This document shows, in pieces, positions 53,063 through 62,525 of a stretch of DNA of 64,000 bases. The stretch is from Stercorarius parasiticus. Lineage: Eukaryota; Chordata; Aves; Charadriiformes; Stercorariidae. Numbering within the stretch: position 1 is the first letter of the stretch; the number at the start of each line of letters is the position of its first letter. The stretch spans positions 124,001 through 188,000 of the forward strand of contig VWZL01000585.1 of NCBI GenBank assembly GCA_013396915.1. The letters are read 5' to 3'. Made by a program: the position numbers and the translations under genes. Below the pieces are notes generated by a model, which did no database searches, was not told the DNA's origin, and worked only from the letters and a program-made list of their open reading frames with translations.

Positions 53063-53127
53063 CAATAAATACCAATAAATAACTTAAATAAAGTTTAAAT
53101 AAATAAGTAATAAATAAATAAATAAGT
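53063..53127 (-). promoter_or_regulatory. AU-rich element in FAM78B 3' UTR
   Basis: The plus strand is a run of AAAT units; on the FAM78B transcript strand this gives about eight ATTTA pentamers, three of them overlapping in a TTATTTATTTATTTA stretch. Such clusters are classical class II AU-rich elements bound by TTP/ELAV-type proteins. The function is inferred from the motif; it could also be only a simple (AAAT)n repeat. Confidence 0.5.
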
Positions 53128-53488
53128 CCCCGCTCCAAGGACGGGGGCGGAGGGGAAAGGGCGCCCCGAGGCTCAGGGCAAGAGGGGAGCGTGTGGGTGG
53201 GTGTTTCCGTGACCTCCCCCTCCCTGAGATAATGGGGTGCTGGTACAAAAGAGGGGCGCGGGGAAGGGCTCCCGCTCAGGGCACCCACCAGTACGGCTGC
53301 AGGCCACGGGGACGTGAGCCGAGCCTGGACCCGCAGCTGGGAGCTCTCGCCCGCCGCCTCCCTCCCTGCCCTTGAGCATCGCCAGCTCCATGGCTCGGCG
53401 GTACCCAGCTCAGGGAGACGCTCACCCAGCACCTCCATCCCAGCATGAGCACCCGCCTTTTGAGAACATGCAAAAATGCCTGCAAATT

Positions 53489-53537
53489 TTTGTAAACATT
53501 GTTTGCAAATTTTTTTTTTGCAAACAATTTTTACAAA
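53489..53537 (-). other. Perfect-but-one inverted repeat (stem-loop) in FAM78B 3' UTR
   Basis: The arms at 53489-53509 and 53517-53537 are 21 nt each and complementary at 20 of 21 positions (mismatch 53497/53529), around a 7-nt all-T loop at 53510-53516 (all A in the transcript). I checked the pairing base by base. AT-rich, with GC pairs at only four positions of the stem. Confidence 0.8.
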
Positions 53538-53549
53538 CTCTTTTTTAAA

Positions 53550-53574
53550 AAAACAAAACAAAACAAAACAAAAC
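53550..53574. repeat. (AAAAC)n pentanucleotide repeat
   Basis: Four to five AAAAC units on the plus strand (GTTTT on the FAM78B transcript strand), just right of the stem-loop at 53489-53537. Confidence 0.8.
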
Positions 53575-56539
53575 AGCACAACAGGGAAATGCCCATAAAG
53601 ACGACCCATGCATCAAACCGAGTTAAGCGCATCAAATCCAGCCGTTGGAGAAGAAGCAAGCGCAGGAGCCCGGAGAGGGGAACATGGGCACAGCCCTGGG
53701 GCTCAGCCGGAGCCTGCCTGCAGGCTGGGAAACCTTGGGAGCACACGGCTGCATCCAGGCACCGAGCCCAACACCAGCACCAGGCACCACCAAGCACCTC
53801 CCTGGGGATGCTGCAGACACACATGGACAAGAAATAGCATCCGCTGCTCTCTTGGTGTCATGCCAACGCAGCAGAGGATGTGCGGAGGCTCCAGCCAGCC
53901 AGCACATCCCAAAAGACAGCAACGAATTCGACGACATCCCTGCAGCAGCGTCCCCGCTCTCCCTCCCTGCCAGCTGGCACCACGGTCCCTGGGCTGATGG
54001 CCAGCGCGCAGCCCCCAAGTGCAGCCCCAAAACCTTCCCCATGGGTTTCGGGGAGCTCACTCACATAGCATCCCCTCCCGGCTGGGAGCCCACCTCAGGG
54101 CTACCCCTTTGGCAGGGAATCCCCTCCTCTGGCTTTTTAGCTCTCATGTTGCCAGAGACGCTTCTGTCCCAGGGGGTCAAAAATACAGATCTGCCTTATT
54201 TCAAACCAAAAGGTACTTAGCCCTCCTCCTCCCCTTCCCCCAAATCTTAAGGAAAATTGTATTTAAAGTTTCTAACCCCCTTCCACACAAGCTATTCGAA
54301 AAATAAAACACAGGTGATGGCAAAAAGCTGCTGTCGGTCATGAACCAAGACAAAACCACAGGCAGACACAAGAGCGGGACACCTTCCCGTGCCAGCAAGC
54401 TCCCAGTAGAAGTTTTGCTCCAGAAAACACAGCAAACCAAAGCTCAGAGCCCCCTCTCCCTGGAAACCTTTCCCACCTACAGCAAGGCTGTAGCCCCCGG
54501 CGAAACCCAGACGTAGGCACCAAAAGCAGCAGGTTCCCAGCCAGCCACAAGGCCGAGCAGGAGGAGCAGGACCGCTGGCCCTGGCATTGGGAAGTGTGCG
54601 TCGAGGCATCAAAATGCAACGCTCCCAAAGGAAAAAATAAATAAGGAATCGAATCAGCAGCAAACACTACTGAGAATAATAAGTAGCACAGGGATTTCAC
54701 AGGGTTTTTTGGTCTAAGATGCCTGGGGAGCCCCTTTGCCAGCAGGGACTGGGGTGCACATCCTGCCCTGGAAAAGCGGGAGAAGTTTTGCAGGAGCTCA
54801 GCCACACTGAGGAGTGATGCCGCGGGGATGTGCCGGCACACCACAGGGAGCAAAGCAGCGCTGGGCTGGGCATCCCGACAGCCAGGCTGAGGGCAGCGCT
54901 GTGAATACTGCAGGGAACGCTTTGCATGGAAGTGCCCAACACAGCAACCCTTCCCAGGCTCTCCTAGCAGCGGGACAGAAGATGGGACCCTCCCAGCGGG
55001 AATTACTCACATCCCCAAGGCAGCGCAAACCTCCCATGGCACGAAGGCAGGGGCGCAAGCCAAAGGAGCCGCGGGGCTCACGCTGGGGCAGAGGATGGAG
55101 CGGAGAAAGCAGTGAAAGCCACAGCCATCTGCCCAGATGCAATGGGGCGCCTGGGGTATCGGCAGTGCAGCTGTGTCTTTTGCCTCTGCTGCATCCCAAT
55201 GGCGAGATGTCAGGAACTGGGGATTGCAGCCCACAGCACTGCACTGCCCCACGGACCAAAGCCAGCGATCCAGGCAGCAAGGGGCGAGGAGAAAGGCAAA
55301 TAAACCCCCATTATCCCCAAAACGCCCAGGCAGCATGCTCGCCTCCTCCTTCCCAGGCAAACCCAGGCCTTCCCCACAGGGCCTCTGCTCACATCCCGGC
55401 CTCCAACCCACAGAGAGGCAACCCCCAGCCCTGCAGAGCCTGGGGAGTTACCACTAGGCATGCCATCCCCTCCACTGGCATCCCCACTTGTAGCCATCCC
55501 ACTCTGTGGGTGGCTGAGGAGGAAGAGCAGGAGGAGGGTCTCCGCATGAGCCAGTATTTGCGTGGAAAATGAGCAAGCACCCAGCTTCTCGCAAGGGACT
55601 TGGGTCTGCGGCGGAAGCGTGCGAGTCCTGGGGTACCTCCAAGCAGATTTGGGTACCCCACGGTCAGCAAGTGCTTGCTCGCCCTGTGCTAGGTGAACGG
55701 GCATCACTCCTGATGTCTCATGCAGCTGAGAATCGGTTTTGCTGCTTCCCTAAGAGAGGAGCCGGCGGGATTTGGGAGGCAGGGGGGAAGGTTGAGGAAC
55801 TGCAAAGATTTAGTGCACCTTAAAACCAAAGGACATCTAACCTGCCCTTAGATCTCACTCCAAGACGGAAAAGAGCTATGGCATCTCCTACACTCACAAC
55901 TACTCCAAACACACCCAGACGCATGCAAAACATCCCGCTTCCCCTCAGCTGCGGAAAACCCCTCCTGGGCAGTAGCAACAGCTCGTGCTGGGCTCCGGAT
56001 AAGCGCCCTGGCTCTGCCAGCTCCTGCTCTGCTCCCAGGTCCTCCTGCCCAGTCCCAGTGAGCAGGGTGAGGGGTCGATTATCAATCTGAAATGCATAGG
56101 TATAGACACCGCGGGGACACACGTGCCCCAGCGGGAAGGGTCACCGCAGGACCCTCCACGTCCGGCAGGCACGGTCTCCGTTTCTGCCTCCAGTTGGGTG
56201 GAAAGCAGCATTTGCCACAGGCACGGTTCGATCATACTCATGCTCCTTGCACAGCCCTGCAAGGGAAGACCAGTCATTTAGGTCAGACGGCCTCTTTGCC
56301 AGCCACAAGCCTCTAGAAGTACTCAATTCCGCTTCCTGGGAAATCCTCCAGCTCAGCGATCCCTCTTCCGCGCCCCTGCGCCGGCCAGGCTCTCTTTACG
56401 ACTAAGGAAGAACCGCATTTCCAACCACCACAGCTACAAAGGCAAGAGAACCCAAGAGGTCTGCTTTGGCTCAGGAACCCCATTCGTTTGCAGCGGGCTG
56501 GCAGCACCCAGGTCCTCGCGCGCGCGCCTGGGCGCTGCT

Positions 56540-57062
56540 CTACTTGGGAGGTATCACAACTATAGGCTGCCCTCGCTTGGGTCTCCACATGAGGACTTGG
56601 GCATCGTTGGCGTTGGGTTTCACTAGTGCGTTTGGTGGGATGGGCTCCATCCTGCTGAGGATCCGGGGCTGCTCCTGCTGAGTCCTCCCCACCAGCCGTG
56701 CCCGCTGCCCCAGCAGCTGCATGGGATCGACCTCAATGTCCACCCGCATCCTCCACTTTATAGTCTGCAAGATGATCTTTTCCTTGGTGGTGGTGTTCAT
56801 GGCCACCAGCCACGTGGTAAAGCTCTGGTCCCTTTTAATCCTGGTCAGCAGCGGCACGTTACTGTTGCTGACAGGGACAGCCCACGTCACGCTGGGGTAG
56901 AAATTGTCATTCATGCTCACAGAGAACCTGGAGATCTTGTTAGTGGGCCCAACCAGGGTCACTGTTTCTGTGGTGTTTCCGTACCAGGGGTAGCTCACGC
57001 CATCCGAATCGCTGATGGCTTTCACTCTTCCTTCTCGCAGGTCAGGCAGCTCCCAGCTTGAC
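56540..57062 (-). CDS. FAM78B: FAM78 family protein, C-terminal coding exon (FAM78B favoured over FAM78A)
   Basis: The FAM78 family has no established biochemical function; FAM78A and FAM78B are highly conserved paralogues. This exon is entered through a CTAG acceptor with one base of a split codon (57062) and encodes 173 residues from SSWELPDLREGRVKAISDSD to RPKRGQPIVVIPPK, with TAG at 56540-56542. The frame is intact and the conservation obvious (YPWYGNTTETVTL, NDNFYPSVTWAVPV, RDQSFTTWLVAMN). About 88 N-terminal residues are missing. No matching exon lies between 57063 and 57809, so exon 1 is probably in the 57810-58428 gap. I choose FAM78B because in human it lies in 1q24.1 near TADA1, which is in this window, whereas FAM78A is on 9q34. 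The protein alone does not let me separate the paralogues by eye. The family is certain; the paralogue is likely. Confidence 0.9.
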
Positions 57063-57809
57063 CTAGCCAAGGGGAAGAGAAAGGCCAAGTTAGCAGGGAA
57101 ATGACAGCAACGGTGCCCAGCGAGGGACAGGGAGGCAAGCAGCATGGGGACCCCCTCCCCGCCCGCAGCCATCCCCCAAGGACCTCCTTCGAGAACACAT
57201 TCGGCTTCGGTTCCTTCGCCGAGTTCCTCACGGCCAGTGGAAGCCTTTGCTCTACCAGCATGACACTATTTTAATTAACCTGCAACTCAACCAACTGGGC
57301 CCAAATTCATTGCTGAGCCTCCCTGGGGTCACTCTCTCCTTAATCAGCTCCCGCGCCAGATGAGAACAGCCTTCCACATCGACCGCGGCGCCAGCCAAGC
57401 CCCTCAGCAGCCCCCTCCCACAATAAAAGTCTGCGATTTTTGTGCCTCTAAACACAGGCGCCTGCACAGAGGCACGTACAGTAAATACCACAATTACACC
57501 TGCCACTGGTGCGATGAAATCCCTGCAATATGGCGGGGGGGTGGAAATCCCATCCCAAACCCTGGCCACCGACTGCGTTAGCAACCCCATGTGGCCATGG
57601 CATGGGAGATGGTCGCCTCAAGGCCATGGCCAGCGAGGAGCCGTGGTGACGCCTCCCGCGAGTTCCAGCTCTTGGCTTCAAACCCATCCGGGCCCCAGAG
57701 CTGCCCAGCAGCGGCAGGGGACAGGTGGATGCCATCCCCCCGGCGGGTGACTACCTCCGAACCCTCTGGTGCCACGGGCGAAGGGCTCCGCCACCATGCC
57801 GGGAGGCCA

Positions 57810-58428
57810 NNNNNNNNNNNNNNNNNNNNNNNNNNNNNNNNNNNNNNNNNNNNNNNNNNNNNNNNNNNNNNNNNNNNNNNNNNNNNNNNNNNNNNNNNNN
57901 NNNNNNNNNNNNNNNNNNNNNNNNNNNNNNNNNNNNNNNNNNNNNNNNNNNNNNNNNNNNNNNNNNNNNNNNNNNNNNNNNNNNNNNNNNNNNNNNNNNN
58001 NNNNNNNNNNNNNNNNNNNNNNNNNNNNNNNNNNNNNNNNNNNNNNNNNNNNNNNNNNNNNNNNNNNNNNNNNNNNNNNNNNNNNNNNNNNNNNNNNNNN
58101 NNNNNNNNNNNNNNNNNNNNNNNNNNNNNNNNNNNNNNNNNNNNNNNNNNNNNNNNNNNNNNNNNNNNNNNNNNNNNNNNNNNNNNNNNNNNNNNNNNNN
58201 NNNNNNNNNNNNNNNNNNNNNNNNNNNNNNNNNNNNNNNNNNNNNNNNNNNNNNNNNNNNNNNNNNNNNNNNNNNNNNNNNNNNNNNNNNNNNNNNNNNN
58301 NNNNNNNNNNNNNNNNNNNNNNNNNNNNNNNNNNNNNNNNNNNNNNNNNNNNNNNNNNNNNNNNNNNNNNNNNNNNNNNNNNNNNNNNNNNNNNNNNNNN
58401 NNNNNNNNNNNNNNNNNNNNNNNNNNNN
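57810..58428. other. Assembly gap (619 N) between FAM78B and the PLPP6-like gene
   Basis: Flanked by GC-rich sequence. The missing FAM78 N-terminal exon and the shared divergent promoter most probably lie here, because neither appears between 57063 and 57809. The PLPP6-like start codon is 112 bp right of the gap. Confidence 0.7.
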
Positions 58429-58540
58429 GGGGGTGGGTGGACAAGGGGGCTCCCGGGGCGGCTCGACAGGGCGCCGGTCCCAGAGCAGGCCCGGCAGCCG
58501 GTGACCGGCCCCTACCTGTCCCAGGCCGCTTCCTCTCGCC

Positions 58541-61244
58541 ATGCCGAGCCCCCGCAGCAGCCGCGAACGACGCGCCGGCAGCGGCAGCAGCCGCCTGGAG
58601 TTCCTGTCCCTCGTCAGCCAGCGCAGCCCCGGCCCCCCGGACAGCCCCGCACGCCGCAAGGAGTCCGGCAGCTCGGCGGCGGCCCCGCTGCCCGAAGAGG
58701 ACTGCATGAAGCTGAACCCATCCTTCCTGGGCATCGCCCTCAGCTCCCTGCTCGCCATCGACCTCTGGGCCTCCAAGCGCCTGGGTGTCTGCGCTGGGGA
58801 GGGCTCTGCCTGGGGCAGCGCGCGGCCTCTCATGAAGGTCATCGAGGTTTCGGGGCACGGCATCCCCTGGCTGCTTGGCACCTTCTACGGGCTCTGCCAG
58901 AGCGACAGCTCAGCGGCTAGGGAGGTGCTGCTCAACCTGCTCTTCGGTGAGGCTGAGGGCTCACCAAAGGGCTCCGCAGGCTGGAGCTGAGGGGGGAGGA
59001 TGGGACCCATAGGATGGGGAAGAGCTGAGTAAACCTCAGCCTCCGACAGCCCCAAGGGCGCCAGCTGATTTTGAGTAACCGGTACAGGCTCATCTGGGGA
59101 GCCTGGTAGCAGAGTGAGTAACCCTGCAGCTGGAGGGCGTGGTGGCATGGGGATGGCTCGTCTGTCACGGCTCTAACCACGCGCTGCGAAACTCCTGACA
59201 GCTAAAGTGCTCCTGTGGTTGCACAAAACTTTCAGGGAGCTGAACTCTTTTTTAGTTCTTCATCTTATCAGAACAGCGCGTTCCAGGTACAGCTTCCTAG
59301 TGTTGAGACACCAGCCCTTTTCCCTGAAAAGCTGCTCTGGCACACAGATGTCTGCACCCTTGGGCTCCCTGCAGGCAGTACCTGCGTGGACTGATCCATA
59401 TCAGCCAGTGAGGAAACTTGGTTTAAAGCCTGCATTTTAATTTTGTGTGGTGTAATATTCCCCCCCCTGCCCCGAGCATCCTGTCCTATTAGGTATACCT
59501 GGATTCTTCATTTTTGCTCGTTTAGAAACTAGTAGTTCCAGAGCAACAGACCTTTTCGGGTTCCTAGTTCTTACTCTTTCATTAAGTTGCAAATAATTCA
59601 TGCTTACCATTTGAATTTAAGTTTTCTTGGTGGGAAACATACAGTTTTTTGCATCTTTTTCATCTAGTAGCACATGGTTAAATTACAGTCTCACAGCAGA
59701 GCTGTGGGAAGGCACCTGGAGGGCCTCCAACCTAACCTTTGCTCTGAGGAGGTCTGTCCCAGAACCAGGACCTTGTCCTCAATGCTCTGGGACAGAGCCA
59801 CCCACCCCTCTGGCACCCTGTTTCAGGGTTGCAGCACCCACGTGGGGAGGGGGTTTTCCCTAATGTCCAAGCTGAATCTTCCAAACCATATGGAAAAATA
59901 AAAGCAATCAAAATAGGTTTACATATGGGGGAAAAAAAAATATTTGTTCATAAATTATTAACCAAAGAGAGTGAACTGAAGTGACGGAAAGATTTGGTGC
60001 CCAGAAACAAGCCTTAGGACAAGCAGAAACCAGTCCTTCACACAAGACTTCCTCGGAAGAAGTAGCCCTGGCTGTGAGCGCTAGGCTAATGGGGATGGAG
60101 AAAGCACCCTCTGCCCTACATGGGAAGCTGCTCTTGCCAAATACTGGCTGAACACTTCTCGCAGGTGCTACGTCTCTGACTCCTACCGCAACAGCCTTTA
60201 GCTCTCTGGGAGCAAGCCACTATTATTTAAATCATCCTTTGTCCAGCTCTTAAAAACTAAACCATAGTTAACTTTCTGGCATTAATCCCCCCCCCCAGCA
60301 GCAGGGAGAAGCCAGACTGCGGGAGCCCTGGCAGCGCCAGGCAAGCTTGGGGCCCCTCAATCCCTGAACCGTGGTGGAAGTAGGTTGATCATTCACGCGG
60401 GTCGATTTGACCCCCAGCCACAAGGGTAGGCAAAGCGAGGTTGAGTCAGCACAGGCTGTCGGGAAGGGAGCTGTGGGGAATATTAACCCCACCATTGCCT
60501 TCAGATTAAGGGTCAATTTGAGCCCCGAGTGGTGGCAAGATTAGATTATGCACAGAAAGAGAAGCCCTTGGGTGCCAGCTGGGCCAAATCCTGTTGCTGG
60601 CTGTGGCAGGCAGAGGGTCTGACACTGCACAAGGGCTGCATGCAGCAAGAGTGGAGATTGAAGATATGCTCATGCTGGAGAAAGCCAGGCACTGGATGAG
60701 TCCCATGGGGCATTGGAGCCATGAGGAATACTGCCTTCTCTTAGTAGGTTTTGGTAGACAAGTGCTTTCTTCTTAGCTAATGGCTCTGGCTTTGTTTCTT
60801 GCCCAGTTTTCCTTGGAGAAAACCCAAAAAAACCCCACCCAAATCTTCCTCATTCACTGTTACTGTCTCCTAGCATTGCTGCTGGATCTCGTGCTGGTGG
60901 CGGTGGTGAAAGGGATCGTCAAGCGACGGCGGCCCACCCACAACAAGATGGACATGTTCGTCACCATCTCGGTGGACAAGTACTCCTTTCCATCAGGCCA
61001 TGCCACCAGAGCTGCCCTGGTCTGCCGCTTCGTTCTGCACCACCTGGTGCTCGCCGTCCCGCTGCGGGTCCTGGTTGTGCTCTGGGCTCTCATCGTTGGC
61101 GTTTCAAGGGTCATGCTGGGCAGGCACAACGTGACAGATGTGGTCTTCGGTTTGCTGCTGGGCTATGCGCTGTACAGTGTGGTGGAGTACTGCTGGCTGT
61201 CCCCGCTCAGCGCGCCTGCCCTCTTTGCACTCTGGAGCCATTGA
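58541..61244 (+). CDS. PLPP6: PLPP6-like phospholipid/polyisoprenoid phosphate phosphatase, two exons
   Basis: PAP2-superfamily membrane phosphatase. By analogy with PLPP6 it would hydrolyse presqualene, farnesyl or other polyisoprenoid diphosphates at the ER or nuclear envelope. Exons 58541-58946 and 60874-61244 join GT-AG through a split Ala codon into 258 residues, TGA at 61242-61244. The N-terminal 50 residues are Ser/Arg-rich and disordered; hydrophobic segments lie near 60-75, 105-120, 129-150, 189-212 and 222-240. All three catalytic motifs are present: Lys148...Arg155-Pro156 (KGIVKRRRP), Pro175-Ser-Gly-His178, and Ser213-Arg214...His220...Asp224 ([12 protein letters not shown]). The sequence resembles PLPP6 ([30 protein letters not shown], ending FALWSH) far more than PLPP7, whose motifs are degenerate. 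The intron is notable because mammalian PLPP6 is, from memory, a single exon. Start chosen as the first ATG of the frame, in a GC-rich leader just right of the gap. It is head-to-head with FAM78. Confidence 0.92.
59690..59885 (-). repeat. CR1 fragment in intron of the PLPP6-like gene
   Basis: The plus strand carries the reverse complement of a CR1 tail: 'ggaaggcacctggagggcct' and, further on, 'ttttccctaatgtccaagct', a phrase typical of antisense CR1. Diverged; ends approximate. Confidence 0.5.
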
Positions 61245-62265
61245 TGGCTGGGTCCCTCCTAAAGGAGGAGGCACGCACCCCATTTTCTAAGGGAGGGGAT
61301 ACTGGGACTTGGACTCACATCCTAGACCTCACCTATCCAGCCCAAGACTTCAACACTACCCATGCTGCAGGCTCCTGGGCCCACACTTAGACGTTTTGGT
61401 GCTGCCTTGCCCTTGTGGTGGGCTGTCAGGCAGGGTGCGTGCTGGCCAAGCAGCTGCACTGACTGTTCTCCCATGAAAAAAACAGTCCCTGCAGAGCCCG
61501 GGAAGGGCTCAGCACATTCATCTGGCAGCTTGCTGCTGATACTGTGAATCGGTGTGCCCTTGCTGGGCACCTGTTGCGTTAGCCCATGGTGTATGTGGTA
61601 GCTGTGGCTTTGCAGAGGTTTGTCTGCAATTGTCCATGTATCTGTATGTTGTAAATACACTGATCATGTTGGTGTTGTGAGCATGCCCTGCACAACCTGC
61701 TCTGTAATGTCTGTCTGGAGGGGACTCAATGGGGTCTGTCCTTGGGTTTATAAAGGGTTCTTTCTTCCTAAGCAGTGTGTCTCTTCCCTATTGCTCTTGA
61801 TTTAAGCACTGCACTGAGGCCAGATCTCAGCCAACAAAGGCACAAGCACCTGACTCCCAGTGCCATGGGGAAAGGATGGTGCAACTGAGTGTTTCGTCCA
61901 TTCATGCTATCTCCAAGAGTGGGGGTAAGCAGGGAAACAGCTCCCAGCAGCAGCCTGCTCCTGGAGCCCTTGTGCGGAGCTCCACAGCTCCTTTTCCCCC
62001 TCCTCAGGATTTTCAGTCTCCCAAGGAGGACAGTGCATTCACAGCAATTCCTGTTTGTCGGCAGGTCACCAGTGCTGCTGACAACACACACACTGCAGAG
62101 CAAGCCCCTTCCCCGTAGCCCTGGCTAGCCGTAGACCCTCACCCAGGCTCCTGGGCAGCCCCAGGAGCTGAGCATTACTTGCGCCGCTTGCAGCAAGAGG
62201 CCTTGGCTCTGCCAACCACCACCACAGCTCCCAGTGCTCTGCGCAGGCTGGCTCTCCTACCCTAC
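61245..62265. other. Region right of the PLPP6-like stop
   Basis: Presumably starts as the 3' UTR of the PLPP6-like gene, but no clean AATAAA is visible nearby, so its end cannot be placed. No other feature seen. Confidence 0.45.
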
Positions 62266-62525
62266 CACTCTTGGTCCTGGCAGCCTTTTTTTCGTGGAAG
62301 ACCGCTTGTCCTTGGCAGAAGAGGACCATGATAAGCCTCCATAATGCGATAGCGCTGAGAGCGAGCCAGAAGAGCACAGGATCCACATCAAGAGAGACCA
62401 TCAGCCACAAAGGATGGGAGGGCTCTGGGCTGAGCTTAAATAGTGCTCCTGGCATGTAGGTGGGGGTGATTGGGTCCAGGTGAGGCTCATGATAGCCATT
62501 AAGGTCTATTAGTGCACTCAAAGAC
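62266..62525 (-). CDS. Candidate membrane-spanning coding exon, unknown gene
   Basis: Unproven. After a 'ctttccag' acceptor the minus strand is open and reads LIDLNGYHEPHLDPITPTYM, PGALFKLSPEPSHPLW, then about 24 hydrophobic residues (DPVLFWLALSAIALWRLIMV...), then a basic tail FHEKKAARTK. That is the layout of a single-pass membrane protein's C-terminal exon. A donor-like GGTAGG is near 62266; the frame stays open to 62066 but becomes unprotein-like. I recognise no family, and no upstream exon is convincing up to the window end. It would converge on the PLPP6-like gene. Confidence 0.28.

Larger units (their letters stand above)
52450..56539 (-). other. FAM78B: Probable long 3' UTR of FAM78B
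   Basis: About 4.1 kb follows the FAM78 stop without a minus-strand AATAAA; the first clear signal is ATTAAA (plus-strand TTTAAT at 52469-52474), followed along the transcript by a GT-rich tract near 52390-52450. The stretch holds an AU-rich element (53063-53127), a GTTTT microsatellite (minus sense of 53550-53574) and a stem-loop (53489-53537). A 347-codon open frame on the same strand at 52566-53609 falls entirely inside and has no protein-like features. The UTR extent is inferred; no transcript evidence is available here. Confidence 0.5.

Noticed and set aside
52566..53609. 347-codon open frame on the minus strand
   Set aside because: It runs through the AU-rich element, the hairpin and the GTTTT repeat, has low-complexity Phe/Lys and Pro/Ser stretches and no recognisable domain. 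Best explained as FAM78B 3' UTR.
56540..57062. Alternative call FAM78A
   Set aside because: The exon alone cannot exclude it, but linkage to TADA1 and a PLPP6-type rather than PLPP7-type neighbour favour FAM78B.
57794..57809. Kozak-like GCCACCATGCCGGGAGG on the plus strand at the gap edge
   Set aside because: Could start a frame into the gap, but the PLPP6-like start at 58541 begins a full-length family-typical N terminus, so an extra start is unsupported.
57578..58858. Long frames across the second gap on both strands
   Set aside because: Length comes from Ns. The real gene here is the plus-strand PLPP6-like exon starting at 58541.
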